A stretch of 64,000 nucleotides of DNA from Cylindrospermum sp. FACHB-282 (GTDB lineage Bacteria; Cyanobacteriota; Cyanobacteriia; Cyanobacteriales; Nostocaceae). The translations under genes and the position numbers were made by a program. Where the stretch lies: assembly GCF_014697195.1 (NCBI RefSeq), contig NZ_JACJRJ010000019.1, forward strand, positions 34,850-98,849, given 5' to 3'. This document shows, one piece after another, positions 36,703 to 46,726 of this stretch; the first letter of the stretch is position 1, and the number at the start of each line of letters is the position of its first letter. Under the pieces are notes generated by a model that made no database searches, was not told the DNA's origin, and worked only from the letters and a program-made list of their open reading frames with translations.

Positions 36703-37833
36703 CTATTTCCCGAAGCCTTTACCGCGAGTGAGGGAAGGTGAACAAACGCAATTTTCGATTTGAGTGAGTAAAGTCTCACTATCCAGATTTTGACCAATCA
36801 ACACTAGCTGGTTTTTTGGTGTACCTTTCCAATCATCATTATCCATAGTGAAGCGTTTGCCGCACAGGTGGAAAATATGACGATTGGGACTTTCATCAAA
36901 CCACATAATCCCCTTAGCCCGGAAGACAGTAGCAGGAAGCTGATTATCTAAGAAATATTGAAATTTCCTAATAGCAAGAGGCTTGTCACTCTGAAAAGAT
37001 ATCGAGGTAAAACCATCATTTTCTAAGTGGTTGGAATGATCGTGGTCATGGTGGTGATGATCGTGATGATCATGAGCATGATCGTGGTGGTCATGACCGC
37101 AGGTAGAATGGTCATGATCGTCGTGGTCATGGTGGTCGTGGTGCTCATGATGGTCGTGGTCATCTGCCGCTGTTTCAAAATATTTGTCAGACTCAAACAG
37201 ACCAACACTGAGAATTAAAGGTAGTGGCACTTGCGATCGCTTGGTGCGAATAATTCGTGAATCTTCCTTAATTTCGCAAATTTTTCTTTCTACTTCATTC
37301 AGAGTAGCTTCTTCAACCAAATCTGCCTTGTTAAGAATAATTATATCACCATAAGCAATTTGGCTATATGCTGCCTGAGAGTTGAATAAATCCAGGCTGT
37401 AGTTAGCCGCATCTACCACAGTGATAATCGAATCTAGACGGGTTAAATCTCGCAATTCCGAGCCAAGAAATGTCATGGCTACTGGTAGGGGATCTGCGAG
37501 TCCAGTTGTTTCTACAACTAGATAATCTAGCTTTTCTTCCCGTTCTAAGACTTTGTAAACGGCATCGACCAAATCATTATTAATTGTGCAGCAGATACAA
37601 CCGTTGCTCAGTTCCACCATGTTCTCATCAGTGGAAACGATTAACTCGTTATCGATGCCAATTTCGCCAAATTCATTGACTAGCACAGCGGTTTTTAGAC
37701 CTTGCTGATTGGTCAGAATATGATTGAGTAAGGTGGTTTTGCCGCTACCAAGAAAACCCGTAATAATTGTTACTGGTAAGCCTTGTTTTGGCGCGTCCAT
37801 TGCTTGAGATTGGGAAGTGACTACTGATTGCAT
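36703..37833 (-). CDS. His-rich CobW/ZNG1-family GTPase metallochaperone
   Basis: A COG0523 GTPase of about 376 residues. Motifs: Walker A GFLGSGKTT (26-34), the metal-binding CXCC motif C79-I-C81-C82, the Walker B/switch ETTGLADP, and the guanine-specificity motif NKAD (168-171). A histidine/aspartate-rich stretch (about 225-269) probably stores or delivers zinc or another metal. A C-terminal CobW domain follows (GFTSISFQSDKPLA...). The metal client is unknown. The frame extends 25 codons upstream, but M at 37833 or M at 37800 is more plausible than 37908; the start is uncertain. No linked metal regulator or Zur box is evident. Confidence 0.85.
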   Translation of the reverse strand: MQSVVTSQSQAMDAPKQGLPVTIITGFLGSGKTTLLNHILTNQQGLKTAVLVNEFGEIGIDNELIVSTDENMVELSNGCICCTINNDLVDAVYKVLEREEKLDYLVVETTGLADPLPVAMTFLGSELRDLTRLDSIITVVDAANYSLDLFNSQAAYSQIAYGDIIILNKADLVEEATLNEVERKICEIKEDSRIIRTKRSQVPLPLILSVGLFESDKYFETAADDHDHHEHHDHHDHDDHDHSTCGHDHHDHAHDHHDHHHHDHDHSNHLENDGFTSISFQSDKPLAIRKFQYFLDNQLPATVFRAKGIMWFDESPNRHIFHLCGKRFTMDNDDWKGTPKNQLVLIGQNLDSETLLTQIENCVCSPSLTRGKGFGK

Positions 37834-38260
37834 ATCGCAGTTATGAAAAAAAGTCAAATAATATGAGAGAACTCTAATCGGCTGCTGGAACCAAATCAGA
37901 AGTTGCAAAGTGTAGCGCAGATAGTCCAGAAAACACTAGCACCACGAAAGCGAAATTCAAAATTCATCTGGGAAAATTGGGCGGGACGGAAACCGACACC
38001 GCCCACTTTCGGCAAAATTCAAAAAGCTGATGAAACCAGCTTCGCGGTTATTTTGAATAATTGGTTTATTTTCGCTCTGCTGTACTAGCATAGGGATGCT
38101 GGACTGTCATCCCAGTTGCTTTACCCTATTATTGCGTATCTTCTTCGGCATTACTCTGTTAAGCTGTCCCATATTTAGTTTGCTTACAGTCAATAGCCAG
38201 AATACTTGCCAATACTGGATTTTTCATTGTGAATTTTGAATCCGCGAATTTTGAATTGCT
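37834..38260. other. Divergent promoter region between CobW-like gene and cysS
   Basis: About 430 nt. It contains GAATTTTGAAT-type short repeats (38231-38256). I see no gene, riboswitch or T-box (cyanobacterial cysS is not usually T-box controlled). Confidence 0.5.
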
Positions 38261-39700
38261 ATGACCCTAACCCTTTACAATACTCTCACCCGTCGTCAGG
38301 AACCGTTTACAACCGTCGAACCTGGAAAGGTTAGGATGTATTACTGCGGCGTGACAGTGTACGATTACTGCCATTTGGGTCATGCTAGAGCTTGTATTGT
38401 CTGGGATGTAGTGCGTCGCTATCTCCAGTTTATCGGCTATGAAGTCCGCTATATCCAAAATTTTACCGATATTGATGACAAGATTCTCCGACGCGCCCGT
38501 GAAGAACATTCAACGATGGAAGCGGTAGCCGATCGCTATATTCAAGCATATTTTGAAGATATGGGGCGGTTGGGAATTAAAGAAGCTGATGAATATCCCC
38601 GTGCTACCCATACGATGAATGGGATTCAGCGGTTAATTCATGAGTTGGAAAACAAAGGCTTTGCTTATCCGGCTGATGGCGATGTTTATTATGCAGTGCG
38701 GCATTTTGATGAGTATGGCAAGCTTTCAGGACGTAAGCTAGATGATTTGCAAGTCGGTGCTAGCGATCGCGTCAATGTCCAAGATCCAGAATATCAAAAA
38801 AAGAAAGACCCCTTTGATTTTGCCCTGTGGAAGGCTGCAAAACCGGGGGAACCTGCTTGGGAGTCACCTTGGGGAAAAGGCCGTCCGGGATGGCATATAG
38901 AATGCTCGGCTATGGTGCGCGATCGCCTGGGTGATACCATTGATATTCACGCTGGCGGTGCTGACTTAATTTTCCCTCACCATGAAAATGAAATCGCCCA
39001 ATCGGAAGCGGTGACAGGTAAACCATTAGCTAATTACTGGCTGCACAATGGCATGGTAAAAGTAGATGGTGAGAAAATGTCCAAGTCTTTGGGCAACTTT
39101 ATCACTATTCGCGAATTGCTAGATCGCGGTGTTGAGCCGATGGCGGTACGGTTGTTTGTGTTGATGGCACAATATCGCAAGCCTATTGATTTTACCGATG
39201 AGGCGATCGCCGCCGCAACCAACGGTTGGCATACTCTCAGAGAAGGATTACTCTTCGGTTATCAACACAGTAAGGTAATAGGGACTGGGAATCAGCCAAT
39301 TTCTAATTCCTACTTTGAACGCTTTACAGAAGCTGTGAATGATGACTTTAATTTTCCTGGTGGGTTAGCAGTAATCTTTGAATTAGCCAAGGAATTAATC
39401 CGCGAGGGAAATATTCTTGTACATCAAGGAAAAACCGACACACCAGCAGATGAGTTACTCAAAACATGGCGAACACTCGTTACTTTAGCTGATGTTTTAG
39501 GTTTAGAAGCCAAGCCAGAAGTAGAAACACCTGTAAAAGATGGTTTAAGTGATGGGGAAATTGAGGATTTTATTCAAAAACGGCAAGAAGCGAGAAAAGC
39601 GAAGAATTTTTCAGAAAGCGATCGCATTCGTGACGAACTTTTAGTCAAAGGTATTACCTTAATAGATAGCCGAGAAGGAACCCGCTGGCACAGGAATTAA
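38261..39700 (+). CDS. cysS: Cysteinyl-tRNA synthetase
   Basis: A 479-residue class Ia synthetase. It has the zinc-site cysteine C29 in [15 protein letters not shown] with the HIGH-like motif HLGH, the FTDIDDKI block, HIECSAM and [11 protein letters not shown] zinc/substrate blocks, and the KMSKS motif. The C-terminal domain (from about 330) binds tRNA. Length is typical. Confidence 0.97.
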   Translation: MTLTLYNTLTRRQEPFTTVEPGKVRMYYCGVTVYDYCHLGHARACIVWDVVRRYLQFIGYEVRYIQNFTDIDDKILRRAREEHSTMEAVADRYIQAYFEDMGRLGIKEADEYPRATHTMNGIQRLIHELENKGFAYPADGDVYYAVRHFDEYGKLSGRKLDDLQVGASDRVNVQDPEYQKKKDPFDFALWKAAKPGEPAWESPWGKGRPGWHIECSAMVRDRLGDTIDIHAGGADLIFPHHENEIAQSEAVTGKPLANYWLHNGMVKVDGEKMSKSLGNFITIRELLDRGVEPMAVRLFVLMAQYRKPIDFTDEAIAAATNGWHTLREGLLFGYQHSKVIGTGNQPISNSYFERFTEAVNDDFNFPGGLAVIFELAKELIREGNILVHQGKTDTPADELLKTWRTLVTLADVLGLEAKPEVETPVKDGLSDGEIEDFIQKRQEARKAKNFSESDRIRDELLVKGITLIDSREGTRWHRN

Positions 39701-39725
39701 TAATTTTGAATTTTGAATTGTAATC

Positions 39726-41165
39726 ATGTTTTCTGAACTCACAAATGCGATCGCTCATTTTGATATTCCCGCTGATTGGATTGGGATTAGAGCCGTCAAA
39801 GAAAAGAACTCAACCCGTTATGTTCGTGATGGCTTACCCAAAGCTAACGGCAAATCCTCCACAGTGGGAGCTATGCTAGAAGTTTTGGTAAATGGCTGTT
39901 TGGGTTATGCCGCTACCAATTCCCTAGAACTTTCAGCCCTACAATCTGCTGCTCAAACAGCCTACAACCAGGCATTAGCAGCCAGGGAATGGTGGATTTA
40001 TCCCTTCAGTGAAAGTACACGTCCGAAAGTCGTGGGGGAGTACAACTCGCCGTTTTTAGAGCCATTAGATGCCTTCAGTCCGGGGGAAATCAACGATTTA
40101 CTCGTTCGCATTTGCCAGAAGCTGAAAGTTGACGAAAAGATTGTGCAAACCACAGCCAGCGCTAGCACCAGCGAGAAAGAGACTTGGTTTGTCAGCAGCA
40201 ACGGCTCACAGGTATATCAAAAATTTATCTCATTGGGAACGCATTATGGTGCGATCGCTCAAAATGGTGCAACAGTCCAGCAACGCACCAACAACGGCCC
40301 CCACGCAAACTGTTACCAAGGCGGATGGGAACTATTAAAACAAGATGACTTATGGCATCAAGTCCAGCAAGTAGGCGAACAAGCAATAGAACTACTAACA
40401 GCCGACGAATGCCCAACCACCCGCACCAACTTAGTTTTAGCCCCAGACCAAATGATGCTGCAAATTCACGAAAGCATCGGACATCCCCTAGAAATTGACC
40501 GGATTTTAGGAGATGAGCGCAACTACGCCGGCGGCAGCTTTGTGAATAAAAGTGATTTTGGCAACTTAGTATATGGCTCAGAAAAACTAAACATCACCTT
40601 TGATCCCACCGTATCCGGTGAATTTGCCAGCTACGGATTTGATGATACAGGCGCTGTAGCGACACGGGAATATGTAATCAAAGCCGGCGTACTCCAAAGA
40701 GGTTTAGGGAGCCTGGAAAGTCAAGCTAGAGCAGGTATACCAGGGGTTGCCTGTGCCCGTGCTTGCTCATGGAATCGACCAGCCATTGACCGCATGGCCA
40801 ACTTGAATTTAGAGCCAGGAAACGCCACCTTTAACGAAATCATCGCCGAAATAGAACATGGCGTTTACATGGAATCTAACCGATCTTGGTCAATTGACGA
40901 TCGCCGTTATAAATTTCAGTTTGGTTGCGAATACGCCAAATTAATAGAAAACGGTAAACTCACCAAAACCCTCCGCAATCCCAACTATCGCGCCACCACA
41001 CCAGAATTTTGGCACAGCTTAACCAAAGTCGGAAATGCTGCCAATTGGCAAATGTACGGCACACCTTTCTGTGGCAAAGGTGAACCAAATCAAGCAATTA
41101 CTGTAGGACATGGTTCACCAGTTTGTCTATTTACTAATGTCGAAGTTTTCGGCGGCGGAAATTAA
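39726..41165 (+). CDS. tldD: TldD-like metalloprotease subunit
   Basis: A 479-residue TldD/PmbA-family protein. It contains the zinc motif H248-E-S-I-G-H253 expected of the catalytic TldD subunit and lacking in TldE. The family acts as a heterodimeric zinc protease that trims peptides such as microcin B17 and possibly protein tails. Its partner TldE-like gene follows on the same strand after about 135 nt, supporting a TldD-TldE complex. Confidence 0.9.
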   Translation: MFSELTNAIAHFDIPADWIGIRAVKEKNSTRYVRDGLPKANGKSSTVGAMLEVLVNGCLGYAATNSLELSALQSAAQTAYNQALAAREWWIYPFSESTRPKVVGEYNSPFLEPLDAFSPGEINDLLVRICQKLKVDEKIVQTTASASTSEKETWFVSSNGSQVYQKFISLGTHYGAIAQNGATVQQRTNNGPHANCYQGGWELLKQDDLWHQVQQVGEQAIELLTADECPTTRTNLVLAPDQMMLQIHESIGHPLEIDRILGDERNYAGGSFVNKSDFGNLVYGSEKLNITFDPTVSGEFASYGFDDTGAVATREYVIKAGVLQRGLGSLESQARAGIPGVACARACSWNRPAIDRMANLNLEPGNATFNEIIAEIEHGVYMESNRSWSIDDRRYKFQFGCEYAKLIENGKLTKTLRNPNYRATTPEFWHSLTKVGNAANWQMYGTPFCGKGEPNQAITVGHGSPVCLFTNVEVFGGGN

Positions 41166-41302
41166 ACTCGTAAAACAAGCATCTTGCCTTTCATCAATGT
41201 AGGACAAGCCGAAAAGCCTGTCATTTAGCAGCAGGCCAGACGCCTGCTCTACATTTAACCTTATATTTATCCCACTTTCAATATTTAACCCATACGATAA
41301 CC

Positions 41303-42652
41303 ATGAAGATTGAGGAATTATCTGCTTTAGAAGTTAGTTTTAATCAACTAATTGAAACTCTACTGATCAAAAAAGCAGAAAGCGAACAATTCACCGTCAG
41401 ACTCAGCAGCGAAAAAAGTCAATTTACCCGGTTCAATCATGCCAAAGTCCGCCAAACTGGTTGCGTCGCTGACGGTTGGATTAAACTGACTTTGATGGAA
41501 GATCAGCGCAGCGCTTATCAGCAGTTTCCCTTTACTGGCAATTGGGAAATAGATTGGCAAGTAGCATACACAGCTTTGCAAGAACTCCGGGCAGAAATTA
41601 GCCTATTACCCGTTGATCCTTATTTAGTTTTACCCACAGGAACCAATACCAGTCGGGAAGTTAATCCAGGGAAATTATTAGCAGCAGAAGCAGTAGTTCC
41701 CACCTTGCTAGAACTGGTGACAGAATTAGATTTCACTGGTATCTATGCTGGGGGATTGGTAGTTAAAGCTTACGGTGATTCCAGCGGACAAAAACACTGG
41801 TTTGCTACCGATTGTTTCACCTTGGATTATTCTCTATTTAGCAATTCTGGGCAAGCCGTTAAAGGCACATTTGCCGGCAGCGATTGGAATGAACCTGCTT
41901 ATATAGCCAAAATCAGCGAAGCCAAGAAACAATTAGAACTGCTTTCTCGTACTCCTAAAGAATTGCCAAGGGGACAATACAAAACCTATTTTGCACCCGC
42001 CGCAGTTGCCGATTTATTAACTATGCTTTCTTGGGGGGCTATCAGCCAAGCAGATATCCAACAAGGAAATAGTGCTTTAGCTGCTTTATGGCGTCAAGAA
42101 AAACAACTTTCGCCAAAATTTAGTTTAAAAGAAAACTTTCAGCGGGGTTTAGTCCCGCGATTTAATGAATTGGGAGAAATGGCTGCACCAGAGTTACCCT
42201 TAATAGATAAAGGAATTTTAGTAAATACCTTAGTGAATTCTCGCACCGCTAAGGAATATGGTAAAATTGCCAATGGCGCTAACGGCTCAGAAACTTTACG
42301 TGCGCCGGAAGTGAGTTTTGGTAATTTAGCATTTGAGCAGATTCTGCCAAGTTTAGATACAGGATTATATCTCTCAAATTTGCATTACTTGAATTGGAGC
42401 GATCGCCCCAGTGGTAGAATTACAGGTATGACCCGTTACGCCTGTTTTTGGGTAGAAAACGGCGAAATAATCGCCCCCATCGAAAACCTGCGTTTTGACG
42501 AAAGTCTCTATCGCTTCTGGGGTGAAGAAAATCTAATTGATTTAACCAACTTTCAAGAATTTATTCCCGAAGTCGGAACTTACGAAAGTCGCCAATTAGG
42601 CGGTTCTTTAGTTCCCGGTATGTTGGTAAACGATTTCACCTATACTTTGTAA
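41303..42652 (+). CDS. TldE/PmbA-like protease subunit
   Basis: A 449-residue TldD/PmbA-family protein without an HEXXXH motif, as expected for the non-catalytic TldE (PmbA) subunit that forms the substrate tunnel with TldD. C-terminal blocks such as GALANTLVN-like GILVNTLVNSRTAKEYG and RQLGGSLVPGMLV are family-typical. It pairs with the preceding tldD. Between them lies a short dispersed repeat (GACGCCTGCTCTACATT). Confidence 0.88.
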   Translation: MKIEELSALEVSFNQLIETLLIKKAESEQFTVRLSSEKSQFTRFNHAKVRQTGCVADGWIKLTLMEDQRSAYQQFPFTGNWEIDWQVAYTALQELRAEISLLPVDPYLVLPTGTNTSREVNPGKLLAAEAVVPTLLELVTELDFTGIYAGGLVVKAYGDSSGQKHWFATDCFTLDYSLFSNSGQAVKGTFAGSDWNEPAYIAKISEAKKQLELLSRTPKELPRGQYKTYFAPAAVADLLTMLSWGAISQADIQQGNSALAALWRQEKQLSPKFSLKENFQRGLVPRFNELGEMAAPELPLIDKGILVNTLVNSRTAKEYGKIANGANGSETLRAPEVSFGNLAFEQILPSLDTGLYLSNLHYLNWSDRPSGRITGMTRYACFWVENGEIIAPIENLRFDESLYRFWGEENLIDLTNFQEFIPEVGTYESRQLGGSLVPGMLVNDFTYTL

Positions 42653-42680
42653 TCATCCCGCGCAAAGATGCTAATTTAAC

Positions 42681-42794
42681 CCTTTGCGCCTTTGCGACGG
42701 CAGTTGCTCATGGGGAGCCACTGCGTTGGACGGGTTCCCCGGCTTAAAGCACGTGGCGTGGAAACCCCCAAGACCGCGCTGCCTCGCCTTTGCG
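42681..42794. repeat. CCTTTGCG repeat interrupted by a small inserted element
   Basis: Two tandem CCTTTGCG (42681-42688, 42689-42696) are followed by about 90 bp of unrelated GC-rich sequence (42697-42786) and a third CCTTTGCG (42787-42794). The insert has weakly matching inverted ends (GGCAG... and ...CTGCC). It resembles the very small mobile repeats described in Nostoc-type genomes. Confidence 0.55.
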
Positions 42795-42862
42795 TGAGAT
42801 TAATCTAAAGATTTGATTTTCTAATTGTAATCTTCCTGCTTTAATTAATTCTCTTCTAGCTC

Positions 42863-43075
42863 AAAACCCCAACCTATGTCCAACTTATGGACTGGCAGGC
42901 TCAAACTGCTGCTCATCGCTTACTTGAAACTGGACAAATCACCGTGATCATTCATGATAATGCCTCTGTCCATAAAAGCTATTTGGCTCGCCAGCAGCAC
43001 CAACGTTGGCAACAACAAGGTTTATACGTCTTTTTTCTCCCTCCCTATAGTCCCCAAATGAATCGAATTGAAGAT
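42863..43075 (+). pseudogene. IS630-family transposase remnant
   Basis: The frame from about 42863 to 43075 reads as the C-terminal half of an IS630-type DDE transposase: ITVIIHDNASVHKS with a catalytic-region Asp, then VFFLPPYSPQMNRIE with the last catalytic Glu. It begins after an in-frame stop and ends in foreign sequence near 43070-43083, so it is truncated at both ends and surely inactive. The open frame continues to 43162 only by chance, over antisense of the ATPase remnant. No terminal inverted repeats were identified. Confidence 0.8.
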
Positions 43076-43283
43076 GTACATCAGCGGTTCGGCCTTTTCC
43101 ATCGCGCACAGATAAGGCAGCATCAATTAAGGGACGATCTGCGATCGCACTCAAAAATCTAATAGCATCAAATAAGTTAGACTTGCCGACACCGTTAGCA
43201 CCAGCTACACAGGTAAATGGCCCAAAGCGGACATCAACATCGACAAGGTTCTTAAAACCAGAAACTTTTAATCTAGTCAGCAT
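43076..43283 (-). pseudogene. 5-prime remnant of an AAA/RecF-like ATPase gene
   Basis: From an ATG at 43283 with a GAGGAA Shine-Dalgarno the minus strand reads MLTRLKVSGFKNLVD..., FGPFTCVAGANGVGKSN (Walker A, GANGVGKS), and goes on to RTADVH, where the homology stops at the transposase remnant. Typical members (AAA ATPases of the RecF/OLD type, often in defence islands) run to 400 residues or more, so about 85 percent of the gene is missing. The regulatory 5-prime end is intact; the product, if made, would be a useless N-terminal fragment. Confidence 0.75.
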
Positions 43284-43482
43284 AAATATTCCTCTGTTGG
43301 CAAAAAATGTAAATGTGCCAAGCAGACCTGGCTCACACAAACAGATTAAACCTCTCTTATCTATTGTGACTGTAGAACCTGAGAGATTTTTGTCTGCTTG
43401 GGTATACCTCTGGCAAAGCGACAGTATTAATTGTAATTTTTGGAACTAATACTCATATCCGTGAAATATACTTATTCACCGA

Positions 43483-44106
43483 CTACACTAACTTACTACT
43501 CCCCCCAGCCTGAAACACCTGTTGAGCCGTCAAATTCAAATCTGGGAACGTTGGTGATTTAATGAGGTCTGAGCCCTTAAAATGGTTAACCTCATACTCC
43601 CCATCCACCAAAAAGTAGACACAGATAGTCGGTTCTATAGAGTTACCGATATAGCGCCTACCTCCCAAGCTGAGATAATCAACAATCCAGTATTCAGGAA
43701 TATTAATTGCTTCATAGTCCCTGACCTTATCAAGGTAATCAACTCGCCATTTGATACTGATAACTTCAATCACTAAGGGAATTGATGCCCCTTGAGTCAC
43801 GGTTGAGGATTTTTCCCATAAAGGTTCCGCTGTTAAGGCAGGGCGATTTAAGATCAGCACATCTGGCGAATAGCCGGTTTCTCTGCTTGGTACTTTCACC
43901 AATGCTTGCTGGGGCATAAAATAAGGGAGATTCAGCCGCCCAAACTCTGCGGCCAGTTCTGTAGCCAAAAAACCAGTAATTTTTTCATGTATCTCGTCTG
44001 GCTGCATCTCAATAATTTCGCCGTCGCGCAGTTCATAGCGTTCACCCTCTGGCTTCCAGTCCAGAAATTTCGCAAAGGTGATGTTTTTCGGTAAAGCTTG
44101 AACCAT
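43483..44106 (-). CDS. Uma2 family (DUF820) endonuclease-like protein
   Basis: A 207-residue PD-(D/E)XK-superfamily protein, expanded in cyanobacteria. Motifs: TFAKFLDWKPEGERYELRDGEIIEM, GYSPDVLIL (Asp), PLVIEVIS (Glu), and YEAINIPEYWIVDY. The role of Uma2 proteins is uncertain; some are linked to mobile elements. Neighbouring transposase and ATPase scars support a recombination-prone spot. Confidence 0.88.
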   Translation of the reverse strand: MVQALPKNITFAKFLDWKPEGERYELRDGEIIEMQPDEIHEKITGFLATELAAEFGRLNLPYFMPQQALVKVPSRETGYSPDVLILNRPALTAEPLWEKSSTVTQGASIPLVIEVISIKWRVDYLDKVRDYEAINIPEYWIVDYLSLGGRRYIGNSIEPTICVYFLVDGEYEVNHFKGSDLIKSPTFPDLNLTAQQVFQAGGSSKLV

Positions 44107-44421
44107 AAAACCTCATTATGTCGTTTACTGTGGTCGCGAATCAAAGAAAAATCAGATCAAAATAAGTAGTAACTTCCCGAACCAAGTAGGTCGGCGTAAA
44201 GAATTAAAGGTTTGTAGTGAGCGATTCTTAGAGGAAGAAAATAGGACTAAAGTCCTGACTACGAGCCGATTTTAATATTTTTCACATTACTCGGTATACT
44301 TTGATTGATTGATTCTCACTTAATTACTTAAGCTGTGGCAAATTAAATTTGCATACATCTATCAACCAGGATACTCTCCGGTACTGGCTTTTTGAATTTT
44401 GAATTTTGAATTACTTTCAGC
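44107..44421. other. Intergenic region with dispersed repeat
   Basis: 315 nt without a gene. At 44211-44272 it carries the second copy of the GTTTGTAGT...GGACTAAAGTCC repeat; at 44390-44412 a (TTTGAATTT)-type short direct repeat. Confidence 0.6.
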
Positions 44422-45114
44422 TTATCTCTTCTTAGAATTAGATGAATTTTTCGGCGGTGGCGTATCTCGTTGCAGTTGTTGCCGTCCGTTGGTAACAATT
44501 CGCAGCATATCCTGGAGATCCTGCTCAATATTTCCCAAGATGCCATCAGCGTATTCGTCAGCGCCATCTTCGATTTGTTCAGCTTGGGCTAAAGCAGTTT
44601 GTCGCATTTCCTCCAATTCTTGCAGACAGACACGCTGCTTGCGTTCAATTTCCACCAGGGTGTCTTGCATCATAGCGTCACACTCTTGCTTCACCTGTCG
44701 CCGCAGTTGTTCAGCTTCCCGTTCTGCCTGTCTGATAATATCGCTTTCAGCCAAAATTTGTGCTCTTTTTGCTTGAGCAGCATCAACCACTTGCTGTCCA
44801 TACTCTTCTGCTTCCAGAAGAATTTCTTCCTTTTGTTCCAGAATCACTGCCGCTTCCTGAAAAACTGATGGTAAAGAAAGCCGAATAAAATCAAGCTGTT
44901 CCAACAGCTTCTCTTCATCTACCAATGTGCGCCCCGTCAGTGGAATCCGTAGACTACAAAGAATAATTTCTTCTAGGCGGTTGAGTTCCTGCTGAATGTC
45001 TACCCCTCCTGTTCGCAAAGCTTCTCCGGGGGAGTTTCCATTGGCATAGTCTTGAGGGGGGAGATTGTTTCCGTGATGATTGGATTCGACTTGGGAGAAT
45101 TGTGGTCGTAGCAT
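44422..45114 (-). CDS. Coiled-coil protein (DivIVA-like), overlapping coaD
   Basis: A 230-residue protein. Residues 45-215 are a long, heptad-rich, highly charged coiled coil (for example [19 protein letters not shown]); the C-terminus is basic. It resembles conserved cyanobacterial coiled-coil proteins with a DivIVA-like look; a role in division or polarity is guesswork. The ATG at 45114 lies inside coaD, giving a 115-nt out-of-frame overlap. Alternatively translation starts at codon 40, an ATT at 44997, which stands 5 nt after a very strong AGGAGGGG placed over the coaD stop. Confidence 0.75.
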   Translation of the reverse strand: MLRPQFSQVESNHHGNNLPPQDYANGNSPGEALRTGGVDIQQELNRLEEIILCSLRIPLTGRTLVDEEKLLEQLDFIRLSLPSVFQEAAVILEQKEEILLEAEEYGQQVVDAAQAKRAQILAESDIIRQAEREAEQLRRQVKQECDAMMQDTLVEIERKQRVCLQELEEMRQTALAQAEQIEDGADEYADGILGNIEQDLQDMLRIVTNGRQQLQRDTPPPKNSSNSKKR

Positions 45115-45575
45115 TGGTATATCTCTAGGGCAATGTGTGGAGGAACAAGATGATCGACAGAGCCACCAAACCTTGCAATCTCTCTTACCACACTACTACT
45201 TAAAAAACTATACTCATTCGAGGTAGCCAGAAAGACTGTCTCTATTTGAGTTGAAAGTGTTTTATTAGTGTGCGCCATTTGTAGCTCGATTTCAAAGTCC
45301 GAAACCGCTCGTAATCCCCTGATTAAAACTTGTGCCTGTCGCATTTGGGCATAGTTGACAGTCAGACCGTCAAAGCTGTCAACTTCTACATTTGGTAGAT
45401 GTTTTGTAGTTAAGCGAATCTGTTCTAGCCGTTGCTGGACTGTAAACAGTGGCATTTTGTTAGGATTTCGCAGTACTGCGACTATCACCTGGTCAAACAG
45501 CCGACAGCCGCGCTGAATGATGTCAAGGTGTCCCAAGGTGATGGGGTCGAAGCTACCGGGATAAATAGCAATCAC
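45000..45575 (-). CDS. coaD: Phosphopantetheine adenylyltransferase
   Basis: A 191-residue enzyme converting 4-phosphopantetheine and ATP to dephospho-CoA. The nucleotidyltransferase motif is [12 protein letters not shown] (HXGH type), with [19 protein letters not shown] and the ISSS/T-like SFLSSSVV signatures. The GTG at 45575 gives the typical [11 protein letters not shown] start; an upstream TTG at 45617 is less likely. A C-terminal tail of about 30 residues beyond the usual 160 covers the region overlapping the downstream coiled-coil gene. Confidence 0.93.
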   Translation of the reverse strand: MIAIYPGSFDPITLGHLDIIQRGCRLFDQVIVAVLRNPNKMPLFTVQQRLEQIRLTTKHLPNVEVDSFDGLTVNYAQMRQAQVLIRGLRAVSDFEIELQMAHTNKTLSTQIETVFLATSNEYSFLSSSVVREIARFGGSVDHLVPPHIALEIYQCYDHNSPKSNPIITETISPLKTMPMETPPEKLCEQEG

Positions 45576-45796
45576 AATTTTAGATAGATCAAACTTATTT
45601 TCCGTGATTATATCCAAAGCACTTTATTTTAACTTACTCAAATTTAACATCTCCCGCTCCTGTTCAAGGGTGCTAAGTTCAATTGTTGTAGTGGTATAAG
45701 TTATGCTCAACGGCGCATTAGGAACTAGCATGGACATTGGAGATGTCGTATCTCTAATGGGGCGTTGGTTCCTTCAATTCTTCTAGGTAATTTTCC

Positions 45797-46669
45797 ATGG
45801 CACTGGATTTTCCCGCCTTGCCCTTGGCGTTTCAATTTACTTCTCCAGGACCGATTCTGGTGAAAATAGGGCCAATAATTATCCGCTGGTATGGCTTGTT
45901 AATTGCCTCAGCCGTGTTAATTGGCGTCAGCCTTTCCCAGTACTTGGCAAAGCGTCGTCACGTTAATCCGGAGTTGCTGAGTGATTTGTCAATTTGGCTC
46001 GTGATTGGGGCGATTCCCGCAGCGCGGCTATATTACGTTTTGTTTCAGTGGTCGGAATACGCCCAGCATCCAGAGCGGATCATTGCTATATGGCAAGGAG
46101 GCATTGCCATTCACGGAGCAATTCTCGGTGGGGTTGTGGCAGCGTTAATCTTTGCCAAACTCAAGCAAATTTCTTTTTGGCAACTAACAGATTTAGTTGC
46201 TCCTTCGCTGATTTTAGGACAAGCGATCGGACGTTGGGGGAATTTCTTTAATTCTGAAGCTTTTGGCCGTCCCACCAATTTACCGTGGAAGCTTTATATT
46301 CCCTGGGAACGTCGTCCCCCTAACTTGGCTAATTTTGAGTATTTCCATCCCACTTTTCTCTACGAATCTTTGTGGGATTTAATGGTGTTTGCCCTGCTAA
46401 TCGTTTTGTTTTTTCGTGCTTTATCCGGTAGGCCACGCCTAAAGTTAGGTACTTTGTTTCTAGTTTACTGGGTAGCCTACAGTTTAGGACGCTTTTGGAT
46501 CGAAGGCTTTCGCACAGACAGCTTGATGTTGGGGCCACTGCGCATGGCACAGGTAGTGAGTTTAATGGGAATTAGCTTGGGATTAGCCGGGTTAGCTTGG
46601 CTGTACTTACTAAGACGCCCTTTGCCTGATGTAGTATCTCCCTTAAAAGGGGATGGGGCGCTGGAGTGA
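45797..46669 (+). CDS. lgt: Prolipoprotein diacylglyceryl transferase
   Basis: A 290-residue membrane enzyme that attaches diacylglycerol to the lipobox cysteine of lipoproteins. About seven transmembrane segments, with the signature [15 protein letters not shown] and the conserved [12 protein letters not shown] and HGAILGG (His) blocks. It is divergent from coaD. Downstream lies a 120-bp heptamer array. An example client, the lipoprotein at 28349-28843, is in this window. Confidence 0.96.
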   Translation: MALDFPALPLAFQFTSPGPILVKIGPIIIRWYGLLIASAVLIGVSLSQYLAKRRHVNPELLSDLSIWLVIGAIPAARLYYVLFQWSEYAQHPERIIAIWQGGIAIHGAILGGVVAALIFAKLKQISFWQLTDLVAPSLILGQAIGRWGNFFNSEAFGRPTNLPWKLYIPWERRPPNLANFEYFHPTFLYESLWDLMVFALLIVLFFRALSGRPRLKLGTLFLVYWVAYSLGRFWIEGFRTDSLMLGPLRMAQVVSLMGISLGLAGLAWLYLLRRPLPDVVSPLKGDGALE

Positions 46670-46726
46670 CGGGGACTCTTTACTGGGGACTCTTTACTGG
46701 GAACTGGGGATTGGGAAAAACTCTTA

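Noticed and set aside
37027..37218. Frame antisense to the His-rich stretch
   Set aside because: It is the complement of the CAT/CAC-rich codons and gives only Val/Met-rich artefact; the real gene is on the other strand.
38160..38260. T-box leader upstream of cysS
   Set aside because: No T-box consensus or antiterminator structure is recognisable.
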